From Oceanobacillus halophilus (GTDB lineage Bacteria; Bacillota; Bacilli; Bacillales; Amphibacillaceae): a stretch of 54,262 nucleotides of DNA. Made by a program: the position numbers and the translations under genes. Shown piece by piece: positions 9,225 through 18,900 of the stretch (the first letter of the stretch is position 1; each line of letters begins with the position of its first letter). The notes under the pieces were generated by a model. The model saw only the letters and a list, made by a program, of their open reading frames with translations, was not told where the DNA came from and searched no databases. Location: positions 1 to 54,262 of the forward strand of contig NZ_RBZP01000023.1 in the NCBI RefSeq assembly GCF_003628505.1. The letters are read 5' to 3'.

Positions 9225-10974
9225 CCCAACGCTCTAAAATTTCCTTTTCGATTGCTTCCCATTTCTTACGGTGCCATTCTACATTTTCCGTTCGATCTGT
9301 TTTAATTTCAATAACATGCAAACCTTCTTGTTTATAGCTTGTTTCCAGTAATTTCTTCAATTCATCTTCTGTGTTTGCATTTCCATATTTACCACCATAC
9401 ATGAAAGCTGCATATCTAAAGTCAATATCAATCGGGGTACCAAATAATGCTTCAAAATGTTTCTTATCATTGGATTGTGGTAAAAAGGAAAAAATCCCAC
9501 CACCATTATTATTAACTAACAATATCGTAACATCTAAGTTGTGCTGTTTGGCAGCTAATAACCCGTTCATATCATGATAAAAAGACAAATCACCTGCAAC
9601 AATTGTTACTTGTTTACCAGATGTGGCTGCGCCTATACCACTCGATAGAAGACCATCTATTCCATTAGCTCCCCGATTGGCTAAAAGAGTAACTTTTTTG
9701 TCCGTTGTCATGAAAAAAGTGTCCACATCACGAATCGGCATACTGTTTGCTGCATATACGTAACTATCTTCAGGAGTTACTTCAAAAAGACTGCGTACTG
9801 CTTCCCCTTCAGTAATTTCTTCTTCTTGACCCGTTAATAAATGTTTTTTCGCAACATTGTTCATATCCTTCCATGTTTTTAACCATGTAGCATCAAACGT
9901 GTTTTCGAAATCAGCAACACTTAGTAGATCCTCGCAAAGGCATACAGAATCAGCAAATATAAACTCGGTAACATTACCGGATGGATCACGATAACCAGAA
10001 TAATTTTCTACAACAAATTGTAAGACATCTTTATTTTCCTTCATATAAAACAGATAAGGTTTAGATACTGGCATCGCACCAAATCGTATAATAAAATCTG
10101 GTTTCAATTGATCACGGATTTGTTTATTCCGAAGAATCGCATCGTAACCCTCAATAATATTATCTAAACGGTGACTTCCAGCACGCACCTGTGATAAAGG
10201 GTCAGCAAGAATAGGTAATCCCCATTCATTCGCGAGTTCTGTAACCGCTTCTGCAAAATGTTCATCCATTTGCGGACCACAGACAATCAAGCCTTTTTGC
10301 TTACTTTCTATTTTCTTTACAAGTAATTGTAATTGATAGGCGGTCAATTGTTTTAATCCATCATGGGTAAAACCATTTATTTTTTCTTCTGTTTCTATAC
10401 CTAGAGGTTCCCAAATATTCCCTAGCGAAAAGTCTGGGGTAAGTGGTTCCCGATATGGAAAGTTTAAATGAACTGGCCCTGCATTCCCTTCTTTTGCCAT
10501 GTATACCGAACGAGCTGCATTATTACGTACATAATGTAACATTTCTGGAGTAGCTTCTGGAACCGCCATTTCCTGAAACCATTTCACATAGTCTCCATAC
10601 ATTTTTATTTGTTCAATTGCTTGAGGTGCACCGATATGTCTCAATTCGTGTGGCCGATCTGCTGTCAGAACAATGAGAGGAACTCGGCTGTAATGGGCCT
10701 CAATAATCGCCGGAAAGTAATTAGCTGTTGCAGTTCCGGATGTACAAACGAGCGCTACTGCATTCTCCGACTGCTTTGCCATTCCCAAAGCAAAGAATGC
10801 AGCCGAACGTTCATCAATTATAATCCATTCTTTAATTGCAGGATGCTCTGTAAAAGTTAATGCAAGAGGAGTTGAACGAGAGCCTGGAGAAATGACCACA
10901 TCTGTTACTCCATTTTTAATTAATTCATCGACAAAATTTGCTGTATATCTAGTTAAACATTCTGTATGCTCCAT
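9217..10974 (-). CDS. menD: SEPHCHC synthase MenD
   Basis: 585 residues, the normal size for MenD. Thiamine-diphosphate enzyme that joins 2-oxoglutarate and isochorismate with loss of CO2. The N-terminal PYR domain begins NGVTDVVISPGSRSTPLALTF and includes VCTSGTATANYFPA. The C-terminal PP domain carries the ThDP/Mg motif GDLSFYHDMNGLLAA...NNNGGGIFSFLP. The ATG follows AGGAGG. It is three bases from the menF stop and overlaps menH, so it is the centre of a tight operon. Confidence 0.96.
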   Translation of the reverse strand: MEHTECLTRYTANFVDELIKNGVTDVVISPGSRSTPLALTFTEHPAIKEWIIIDERSAAFFALGMAKQSENAVALVCTSGTATANYFPAIIEAHYSRVPLIVLTADRPHELRHIGAPQAIEQIKMYGDYVKWFQEMAVPEATPEMLHYVRNNAARSVYMAKEGNAGPVHLNFPYREPLTPDFSLGNIWEPLGIETEEKINGFTHDGLKQLTAYQLQLLVKKIESKQKGLIVCGPQMDEHFAEAVTELANEWGLPILADPLSQVRAGSHRLDNIIEGYDAILRNKQIRDQLKPDFIIRFGAMPVSKPYLFYMKENKDVLQFVVENYSGYRDPSGNVTEFIFADSVCLCEDLLSVADFENTFDATWLKTWKDMNNVAKKHLLTGQEEEITEGEAVRSLFEVTPEDSYVYAANSMPIRDVDTFFMTTDKKVTLLANRGANGIDGLLSSGIGAATSGKQVTIVAGDLSFYHDMNGLLAAKQHNLDVTILLVNNNGGGIFSFLPQSNDKKHFEALFGTPIDIDFRYAAFMYGGKYGNANTEDELKKLLETSYKQEGLHVIEIKTDRTENVEWHRKKWEAIEKEILERWGE

Positions 10975-10977
10975 TAT

Positions 10978-12366
10978 TTATTGTCCTCCTAATACGGATA
11001 ACATTGGTAAAAACTTAATATTTGTTTCTTCATATTCTGCCTCTGGATCTGAATCTTTCACTACTCCACATCCAGCAAATAATGAAGCTTCCTCTCCCTG
11101 TACAAGTGCAGATCGAATAGCAACAGCGAATTCCCCATTTTGATTACTGTCTAACCAGCCAATTGGAGCACCGTACCAACCTCTATCCATGTGCTCATGT
11201 TCTCGTATGAAAGCGAGAGATTCCTCTGTGGGTGTTCCACCTAACGCAGGTGTCGGGTGTAGATTCTCAATAATATCAAAGATACTATAACCTTGTTTCA
11301 GCGTAGCTGTTACTGGTGTATAAAGATGCTGAAGGTTTCTTAATGGATAGATAACAGGATTATTAGGAACTTCTAAATCTGTGCAATAATCTTCCATCGC
11401 TTGCTTAATCATTTGTACTACAAAGTCATGCTCTTTTCTATTTTTAGGATCATGTAAAAGTTCTTTACCTATTTGTTTATCTTCCTCTGCTGTCTTCCCT
11501 CTTGGCGCAGTTCCTGCTAAGCAGGTAGATAACAGGTGTTCCTTTTCCCTCTTCACAAGTCTCTCAGGTGTCGCACCAATAAAACAGTCATTTCCTTTTT
11601 CAAAAGCAAAAATATAGCTATTTGGCTGTGTTTCCAATAACTTTCGTAAAACGGATGTAATACTGGCTCTTTCATTAAATTTCAATCGAATCTCTCTTGC
11701 CAATACAATCTTTTCAGCTTTGCCCTGACAAATTTCCTCTGTTGCTTTCTTAACTGTATTTTTCCATTCAAATGGGGCTATTTCATTTTTAAACTGAATC
11801 GTTAAGTCCTGAATCTCCAATTCAGAATGAGCAAAAAGAATTCGTTCCACTCGTTCTATCTCATTCGCTAATTGTGTTGGAAGATCATCTTTTCTCACTT
11901 GAATGTTCACCGTGAAGTAACAGTCATCCTTATTTACTGATAGTAAAAATTCAGGAATGGTAAAATGACTTTGTTTATAATTCGACCAAATAGCTGATGG
12001 CTCTTTCTTCGGATCAAAAGCCATTCCGCCTAATGCTACAATGCCAGTTCCAGGGCTTTCATATGGATTGTAAATTAGGGCCTTGGACAAAATATCTCGC
12101 CATGCCTTCTTCGTTCCTGTAAAACGCGATTCTTCAGCAAGGATTTCATACACCTGTCCAATTCCTACTAGATAAAAATCCTTATCAGAATTCGTCCAAA
12201 ATGTACGGCTTTTCTCTATATGCTTTGCTCCTTCAAAGAACTGAAGTGCATCAAAATTTTCTATTTTATTTGTTATACTGACAAGTCGATATTCTTCATC
12301 TTTTGAGATTTTTTGTATAGCTTTTTCTATTAACTCTTCTACTTGCCTATGTTTTATTTCAATCAT
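10978..12366 (-). CDS. menF: Isochorismate synthase MenF
   Basis: About 462 residues. It converts chorismate to isochorismate, the first committed step of menaquinone synthesis. The C-terminal chorismate-binding domain shows KIVLAREIRLKF, FIGATPERLVKRE, CLAGTAPRG, HDFVVQMI, HPTPALGGTP and GWYGAPIGW. The start is placed at ATG 12366, preceded by GGAGGT at 6 bases; the longer frame adds 11 residues without a ribosome site. It is the first gene of the leftward men operon and is divergent from menA, with a 196-bp shared upstream region. Confidence 0.94.
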   Translation of the reverse strand: MIEIKHRQVEELIEKAIQKISKDEEYRLVSITNKIENFDALQFFEGAKHIEKSRTFWTNSDKDFYLVGIGQVYEILAEESRFTGTKKAWRDILSKALIYNPYESPGTGIVALGGMAFDPKKEPSAIWSNYKQSHFTIPEFLLSVNKDDCYFTVNIQVRKDDLPTQLANEIERVERILFAHSELEIQDLTIQFKNEIAPFEWKNTVKKATEEICQGKAEKIVLAREIRLKFNERASITSVLRKLLETQPNSYIFAFEKGNDCFIGATPERLVKREKEHLLSTCLAGTAPRGKTAEEDKQIGKELLHDPKNRKEHDFVVQMIKQAMEDYCTDLEVPNNPVIYPLRNLQHLYTPVTATLKQGYSIFDIIENLHPTPALGGTPTEESLAFIREHEHMDRGWYGAPIGWLDSNQNGEFAVAIRSALVQGEEASLFAGCGVVKDSDPEAEYEETNIKFLPMLSVLGGQ

Positions 12367-12486
12367 TCTGTTGACCTCCGATAGATATGACAAAAACATC
12401 CATATACATTTTATGCTCTTTTTACATGTTTCTCAAGAAAAGCACTTATCTTTTTTTATTTTTCCTGTTCTATATAGGTATAAACA

Positions 12487-12515
12487 TTGACACGGACCTA
12501 TTATTCTCCTAAAAT
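12487..12515 (+). promoter_or_regulatory. Sigma-A type promoter of menA
   Basis: TTGACA (12487-12492), a 17-bp spacer and TAAAAT (12510-12515), about 48 bp before the menA ATG. Confidence 0.8.
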
Positions 12516-12562
12516 TAGAATGATATATGTGCGTAAGCAATAAATTCAGGGGGAAAACTTAC

Positions 12563-13498
12563 ATGCAATCAACAAATAACAATAATATAAAGAAAGCTTT
12601 AAATGAAAGGGACGGTTTTCACGTATGGTGGCGCATGATGCGTCCACACACATTAACTGCCTCTTTTATACCAGTATTTGTAGGTACGATGCTTGCATTT
12701 ACTGAAGGTTCTGTTGATTGGCTATTATTCCTCGGAATGCTAATCGCATCCTTATTCATACAAACTGCAACGAACTTATTTAATGAGTACTATGATTTTA
12801 AACGCGGATTGGATACAGAGGAATCTGTTGGTATTGGCGGATCAATCGTTCGTGATGGGATAAAGCCAAAAACGATTAAGAATCTTGGCATAGCCCTTTA
12901 TATTCTTGCGATGCTTCTAGGTGTATATATTTGTATGGAGTCCAACTGGTGGATTATGGTAATTGGACTAGCATGCATGGCTGTGGGATATTACTACACA
13001 GGTGGACCTTTGCCTATTTCATCTACTCCATTTGGGGAATTGGCTTCTGGCTTAGTCATGGGATCAGTCATCATCGGAATTAGCTATTTTATCCAAACCA
13101 ATATGATAACCGGTGAAGTAATATGGATTTCTCTTCCTATTATGATTCTTATAGGGAGTATTAATATGGCAAACAATATTCGCGACCGTGACGGAGATGC
13201 AAAAGGCGGACGAAAAACCATCCCTGTTTTATTAGGAAGAGAAAAAGCAATAACACTTATGGCCATTTTATTTGTTATCACGTATGTTTTAACTGCTGTT
13301 TATATAATTTTAGGCTTACTACCATTATGGTCTATCCTTACGTTTATTAGTGTAGTAGTCGCAAAAGATGTTATAAAAAATTTCCGTGGAAAAACCAAAC
13401 CTCTTGAGATGATGCCTGCTATGAAAGCAACAGGAAAAACAAATACTATTTACGGGATTCTATTAGGGCTTTCATTGTTGATTAGTCATTTTATCTAA
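12563..13498 (+). CDS. menA: 1,4-Dihydroxy-2-naphthoate polyprenyltransferase MenA
   Basis: 311 residues, equal to the Bacillus protein. Integral membrane UbiA-family enzyme that attaches the polyprenyl tail to DHNA, giving demethylmenaquinone. The two Asp-rich sites are visible: NEYYDFKRGLDT near residue 75 and NNIRDRDGDAKGGRKT near residue 205. There are about eight hydrophobic segments. The start is ATG 12563, with AGGGGGA 8 bases upstream; an upstream in-frame extension lies in the leader. It is transcribed from a clear promoter divergent from menF. Confidence 0.94.
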   Translation: MQSTNNNNIKKALNERDGFHVWWRMMRPHTLTASFIPVFVGTMLAFTEGSVDWLLFLGMLIASLFIQTATNLFNEYYDFKRGLDTEESVGIGGSIVRDGIKPKTIKNLGIALYILAMLLGVYICMESNWWIMVIGLACMAVGYYYTGGPLPISSTPFGELASGLVMGSVIIGISYFIQTNMITGEVIWISLPIMILIGSINMANNIRDRDGDAKGGRKTIPVLLGREKAITLMAILFVITYVLTAVYIILGLLPLWSILTFISVVVAKDVIKNFRGKTKPLEMMPAMKATGKTNTIYGILLGLSLLISHFI

Positions 13499-13545
13499 AT
13501 GACATCATTTTAAATATATAAATGAAGAGAAGAGGTGAAGTTTTT

Positions 13546-13935
13546 ATGGATCGCATGCAAAATACATTAATGGAATCACTAGGTATCGAGACTGTGTCAC
13601 TAGATAGCAGTTTAGTAGTTTTGACCATGCCAGTAGACCACCGCACACACCAGCCAATGGGCTTCTTACACGGCGGTGCTTCCGTTGCATTAGCCGAAAC
13701 AGCAGCTAGTGTAGGGGCATCACTAAATGTCGATTTGAAAAAAAACAATGTATTTGGTATTGAAATAAATGCCAACCATATTAAAAGTAAAAGAGAAGGC
13801 ATTGTTACCGCAAAAGCCAAACCCGTACACCTCGGAAAAACAACCATGGTCTGGGAAATTAACATAACAGACGAAGAAGAACAGCTAATATGTATATCAA
13901 GATGTACTGTTGGTGTTGTACCAAAGAAAAAATAA
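13546..13935 (+). CDS. menI: DHNA-CoA thioesterase (hotdog fold, MenI/YuxO-like)
   Basis: 129 residues. The PaaI/MenI hotdog signature HQPMGFLHGGASVALAETAAS has the catalytic acidic residue in the ALAET helix. MenI releases 1,4-dihydroxy-2-naphthoate from the MenB product DHNA-CoA, the step just before MenA. The start is ATG 13546 behind AGAGGTG. Its place 47 bp downstream of menA on the same strand makes the thioesterase role in menaquinone synthesis likely. Sequence alone would also allow another acyl-CoA thioesterase substrate. Confidence 0.82.
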   Translation: MDRMQNTLMESLGIETVSLDSSLVVLTMPVDHRTHQPMGFLHGGASVALAETAASVGASLNVDLKKNNVFGIEINANHIKSKREGIVTAKAKPVHLGKTTMVWEINITDEEEQLICISRCTVGVVPKKK

Positions 13936-13996
13936 AATAGCTTGTAACAAAGTTTTGTGCTCGGAGGAATTTAAAATTCAACCGAGCTATTTTTAT
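13934..13996 (+). terminator. Probable terminator after menI
   Basis: Outer arms AAAATAGCT and AGCTATTTTT enclose a CTCGG/CCGAG hairpin. It is a long two-part stem followed by a short T run. Confidence 0.6.
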
Positions 13997-14023
13997 CCTA
14001 TTGGATGGATAGCTTTTCTTTAA

Positions 14024-14798
14024 AATAGGCTCTTTTATAAAAGATTGTTGTTTTTTGTAATATGACTTTGGTTCATATTTTATATAGAGTTCTATTATCT
14101 TTAATTCAGAATAGTGTAGTTCTCGCTTACACTTATGTTTGATTTGTGCGATCATTCGCTCCGGCAGAATACTTCGCTTTCCGCGGGCACGGCCTCAGCC
14201 TCCTCGCGGAAAAACCATCGCTGCGGGGTCTTCGGACACGTGCTTTTCCCGCAGGACAAGGAAGTCTTCGTCAGCATTACATCGCACGAAGAAAATTGCC
14301 CTTTATTTTCGAGGAGTCTCCGCATTCTGCCTCCGCTATCTTACATGCGCTAAAAATTTACAAAACTATAGTCTATAATGTCACGTTCGGGGGAGTTTTC
14401 CCGTAAAGAGAGTAATTTCCTAGATAAAATTAAGCAGAGCAGGAACTAAGCGAAGGAAATACACGGAGACTCCTTGAAAAAAAGGAGACCACTTTTTTCT
14501 GCGTGCGATGTAACCCTGCCAAGCGTTCCGATGAAGAGCATCGGTGAGACTACGTAGTGAGGGAACTACTTGAATCATCTTCCTCGTTCCCTTGCGCCGA
14601 GAAAGCCCGCTTCGAAGCACTACTGGAAGACGCAGGCGCACACGCTTTTCAGCACGAAGGAGGCTCATCAGCTCCCCGCGGAAAGCGGAGTGTATTTCCG
14701 TAGCGGTGTTAACGAATCGCTCCATTAGTTATTTATTCTTAATTAAATATATCAGGAGTTTCTATCAAATACGACAATAAAAAAGCAACAAAATTTAC
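14024..14798. repeat. Compound inverted repeat, copy III (most complete)
   Basis: Sits between convergent menI and ribU. The outer left end GGCTCTTTTATAAAAGATTG is shared with copies VI and VII. Arm 1 is 14157-14338 (class A, GGCAGAATAC with GCATTCTGCC; inner hairpin CTGCGGG/CCCGCAG). Linker 14339-14446. Arm 2 is 14447-14705 (class B, GGAAATACAC/GTGTATTTCC) with an extra hairpin around GCGCCGAGAAAGC and GACGCAGGCGC. The right flank ends in TATCAGGAGTTTCTATCAAA. It is about 770 bp with no gene. Confidence 0.88.
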
Positions 14799-14912
14799 GA
14801 TATGGCTCAGGTTCGTTGATTTTCGTTTTCATACCAATTTCATAGAGTCTCCTGACCACTTTACTACAAACCATGACCCATTTTTCCAGCTATAAAAATT
14901 CCTCCACAAATC

Positions 14913-14946
14913 AAAAAGAGCCAACCATCATATGGTTAGCTCTTTT
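14913..14946 (-). terminator. Terminator of ribU
   Basis: Minus strand AAAAGAGCTAACCAT, a 3-base loop, ATGGTTGGCTCTTTTT. The T run also exists on the plus strand, so it may act both ways. Confidence 0.85.
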
Positions 14947-14949
14947 AAT

Positions 14950-15534
14950 CTATGCTAATCTTGCTTGTTGTTTTTCAATCCAAGTTTTCATTTTAATAAA
15001 TAAAGGAACGAATAGAAGTCCTACTACTATCCCTTTAATTGCATTAAACGGGAGTACACCGGCAATAACAGAAGCCCAAATAACTTGTGGTGTCATTTCC
15101 CATCCCATAAACCAACCATATGCTGGTAATATAAAGAAATAGTTCAATACACTCATTCCGACTGCCATGATAACTGTTCCTGTTACTAGACCAGACACTA
15201 CACTCTTAACATCTTTTCTAAATTTGTGATAAAACACAGATACAGGAACAACGAACATTAAACCTGCCAAAAAGTTCGCTACCACACCTATTGGATCCCC
15301 AGCACCAGAAACAGCTAGATAAAGTAGATTTTTCACTGCTACTACGATAACTCCAGCCATTGGAGAAAAAATAAGGGACGCCATCAGTGCCGGAACATCA
15401 CTAAAATCGATTTTTAGATACGGTGGTAAAAACGGGAGCGGGAAATTCACAAAAAATAATACGAGTGAAATAGTCCCAAGTAAAGCTAGAATAATAAGTT
15501 TAAGTAATTTGGATGATTGTGGATTTTTTTTCAT
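14950..15534 (-). CDS. ribU: Riboflavin ECF transporter S component RibU
   Basis: About 194 residues with six hydrophobic segments. It is the substrate-capture subunit of an energy-coupling-factor importer; the shared EcfA/EcfT module is not in this window. Typical RibU stretches are FPLPFLPPYLKIDFSDVPALMAS and GVVANFLAGLMFVVP. Of three consecutive ATG codons the third (15534) has the best 8-base spacing from AAGGAGG. Riboflavin specificity is supported by the FMN riboswitch in its leader. A terminator between riboswitch and gene indicates transcriptional control. Confidence 0.92.
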   Translation of the reverse strand: MKKNPQSSKLLKLIILALLGTISLVLFFVNFPLPFLPPYLKIDFSDVPALMASLIFSPMAGVIVVAVKNLLYLAVSGAGDPIGVVANFLAGLMFVVPVSVFYHKFRKDVKSVVSGLVTGTVIMAVGMSVLNYFFILPAYGWFMGWEMTPQVIWASVIAGVLPFNAIKGIVVGLLFVPLFIKMKTWIEKQQARLA

Positions 15535-15616
15535 CATCATTTCCTCCTTCAATTTATCGATTCCTCTCTTGTCGTGAAGGAGAAGCCTTGGTCTGATAAA
15601 GAACCGCTATTAAACC

Positions 15617-15651
15617 ATAAAAACCCTAAAGCCTAATGGGGCTTTAGGGTA
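15617..15651 (-). terminator. Riboswitch expression-platform terminator before ribU
   Basis: Minus strand ACCCTAAAGCC/GGCTTTAGGGT, an 11-bp stem followed by TTTTTAT, placed between the FMN aptamer and the ribU ribosome site. Confidence 0.9.
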
Positions 15652-15708
15652 TAGTCATACAAATTTAATAGCAATTACGGTACACAAACATACCATAATC
15701 AGGCTCGA

Positions 15709-15848
15709 CATCTTCTCTCATCCAGACTGTAACTGTCGGTCCTGGATTTTCACCAGGTCCACCACAATAGTAATTATTGCGGGTCGCGGACTTCAAGCTT
15801 AAAGCTATTTACCGCCGGTCGGGAATTTCACCCTGCCCCGAAGATTAG
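15709..15848 (-). ncRNA. FMN riboswitch (RFN element)
   Basis: Read on the minus strand: ATCTTCGGGGCAGGGTGAAA, then TTCCCGACCGGCGGTA, AGTCCGCGACCCG, TGGTGGACCTGGTGAAAATC and CAGGACCGACAGTTACAGTC, closing with GGATGAGAGAAGAT. These are the conserved RFN segments in the right order, with P1 formed by ATCTTC/GAAGAT. FMN binding should favour the downstream terminator and switch ribU off. Confidence 0.97.
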
Positions 15849-15874
15849 AATCGATTATTTAATTTTACAACATT

Positions 15875-15903
15875 ATTATACTACTATAATATGCTTTTGA
15901 AAA
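15875..15903 (-). promoter_or_regulatory. Promoter of the FMN riboswitch-ribU transcript
   Basis: Minus strand TTTTCA (15898-15903), 17-bp spacer, TATAAT (15875-15880), about 27 bp before the aptamer. Confidence 0.75.
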
Positions 15904-15987
15904 GAGTTTTTCACTAATTTCTATTAAAAAGTATCAGAAGCTAATAGCCTCTACACCTTTTTAAAACATTCTCTCTAAAAGAAAGGA

Positions 15988-18900
15988 CTATTTGTTGCTT
16001 CCTTTTCCTTTCCCGCTGTTATTGCCCTTTCCTTTATTTGGGTTATCCTTGCCATTACCTTTTCCTTTTCCTTTACCATTCCCATTATCCTCAACAATGC
16101 TTACTTTACCTTCAGCTTCTTCCATTGTTTCATTACCGAAGTCATCAATCACTTTCACTTGGATTACAGCACCTTCAGCAACTAAATCTCCCGGAGCTGT
16201 CCAGTAACCAACATAATGTCCCTCTGATGTTTCCATCATAGGAAGTTCCGTTGCATTCTGTACGTTAATATTCGTTAAAGGCATTAGCATAGAGAAGGTT
16301 GCAGTTAAATCTGCTTCACTGTCAAATTCAATCACAACCGTTTCACCTGCTTTAACCTCTTGGTCTTCTGTTGGTGTTACATTTTCAATTACTGGAGCAG
16401 TATAGTCAGCTTCGATTGTAATCGTTTCAGCAGCCTGATTACCAGCCGCATCCGTAGCAACTACTTCAATTTCATTTTCCCCTTCTTCAAGGATAATTCG
16501 TTTCGAATAGCTTCCATCTGTTACAGAAGCTTCCGCACCGTTTACTTCGACATTTTCAAGATTTTCATCTGCAATAGTTCCCTCTACACTTACAGTCTCA
16601 CGATTTGTCTTATCTCCATCTACTGGATTATCAATCGTTAATTCAGGTGCCTCTGTATCTAGAGTAACGGTAACTGGTTCTGAAATATTCACTTCTTCGC
16701 CATTAGAATACGTAACTACAGTCAATACATTTTCACCTTCTGTAAGTTCAGCAGGGAGTTCAAAAGTGCCATTTTCGTCAATATCTACTGTATCTACTTC
16801 TTCCCCATTATTTAATAAGGAAATAGTAGTAGTAGGAGATGCTGTACCTTCAACTGTTAATTCAGATTCATTGGTAATGACACCTTCAGATGGTGAAGTA
16901 ATTTCAGCTTTTTCTATGGTGTGAGCAATTCGAGCTCGAATCATGTAGTTACCTTCAGCAGCTGGCGATGGTGACCATGCTCCACTTACACTTTGATAAC
17001 TTCTTCCAGCATTTTCACTGCTCTCATCTGTTGCCAAGCCAGGAACATTAGGATTAGCTCCTGTTTGAACATACACCATGTAGAAATCGCCTTCTACTTG
17101 GATATTCTGATCCCTGAGGTCAACAACCGTCCATTCATCCAAGCTTCGAATAGCTTCAGCATCAATTGGACCAGCTAATTTTTCACCCGGCAAACCATCT
17201 TCACCGGTTGCATCCCAAACTTCAACTGCAAATGGTGTGTCACCAGGAGTAGGCCAATCAGTACCATGGAATTGGAATACCCCATCCGTTACGATTGCAG
17301 AATCCTGTCCTTCTGGTAAGGACATCTTCACAGCCCATTTATTACCTGCATCATAGTATGCACGCGCATTTTCTGCTGTACCATCGTCATATCCAATTTC
17401 TCCACCAGGATAGGTGAATAATGGTTCTAATTCAATATTAAGTTCTTGGTCTTCATCAAAGTTTACTTCCATTTCCTTGCTATGGAAATCTCGAGCAATT
17501 ACTTTCAATGTGTAAGTTCCTTCATATGCTGTTAATTCATAATTACCATCTTCATCTGTTTCAACAGGTTCAACATTTGCATCTTCCACTAATAGAAGAC
17601 TTGCACCTTCGACAGGATCGCCAGAATTAGCACTCGTTACCGTACCATTAACTGTAGCTTGTGGTAACTCTTCTAAGGTGAAATTAGCAGTTACTGTTTC
17701 ATCATCTGCAAGAGAAACGGACTGTTCCTCAGAATGATAACCATAAGCTTCCGCTACCAATGTAAAGTCTCCTGCTGGATGCATAAAAGAATACGATCCA
17801 TCAGCTGGATTCGTTGCAACAGAACGGTCACTTTCTAGCACATTTACTTGTGCTCCTAAAGGAAGTAAGCTTGGGTGAACCGCATTAAGAGAATCAGTTA
17901 CAGCTACATCGTCTTTTTCTATACTAGGTTTAATCTTACTTGGGTCTACTTTTTCCCCTTTCTTCGTATCGTTCTTTTCCCCCTTCTTAGTATCTGAATT
18001 TCCGATAATACCAAGGGATGCAGTTGGTTCATCTAATTCTAATGAAGTATCTGACAATGTAACATCATCGATAAACCAACCATCTCTTTGTACACTACCG
18101 TCTGTATCTAAATTAAATCCAAGATAGACACGTTCTCCAGCATATTCAGAAAGGTCCACTTCAAATGATTCCCAACCATTCGTTGTGTTCGTAAATTGTG
18201 CAAGTGGTGCCCAATCATCCATATCGGATGAAATAAACACATGTCCATAATCCCAATTATTTTCAATATTGTACCATTGTTCGAATTGAAGATAGGATTC
18301 TCCCTCTGGTAAATCTACTGGTGGCATTACTAAAGTTGAATTTTCATTGTTTGAATAAGTTCCTTCAGGGTTTGTCGCATAAACATATTCCCCGGAGGCA
18401 GCACTCTCAGGACCACTTGTTGGTACTCCGCGCTCCCATGTACTATTTTCACCAAAGATGGACCAGCCTGCAGGACTCTCTTCAAAGTTTGTGGAGTAAC
18501 CTACAGAAACACCAGGAAGAATGGTAATAGAATATTCATCACTCGTTACTTCATTATCACCGAAGTCGTTGATAACCCATTGATACGCAAGTGTTTCTCC
18601 ATTAATTATTTCTCCAGGGATTGTTGCTTCATATTCACCAGATTTATAATCACCTGAGATTCGACTAGCTTCCACAGATTCTCCATCAACGATTAACTCC
18701 ACAGATGTCACACTAATGTTATCACTTACTTCAACTGTTAAATCTAAATCCATTCCTTCATAAGTTTCAGCAGGTGCAGAATGTTCAAAGACAGGTTCTT
18801 CTGCATCTTCTCCGTCAACCGTAACTTGACCTTCAATCGTTCCAAGTCCGGAAGCTACTGTACCAACTGCCGCAAAAGCATCTACTAATCCATGACCATA

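Noticed and set aside
14135..14780. Overlapping 62-101 residue frames in all readings of copy III
   Set aside because: Several overlapping frames on both strands are a by-product of GC-rich palindromes; no Shine-Dalgarno and no family match.
14024..14798. The repeats as insertion sequences or CRISPR arrays
   Set aside because: No transposase frame, no regular short direct repeats with spacers; the structure is one large nested palindrome per site.
15992..16241. Antisense frames opposite the protease C terminus
   Set aside because: Pro/Leu/Phe runs are the complement of the Gly/Lys tail codons.
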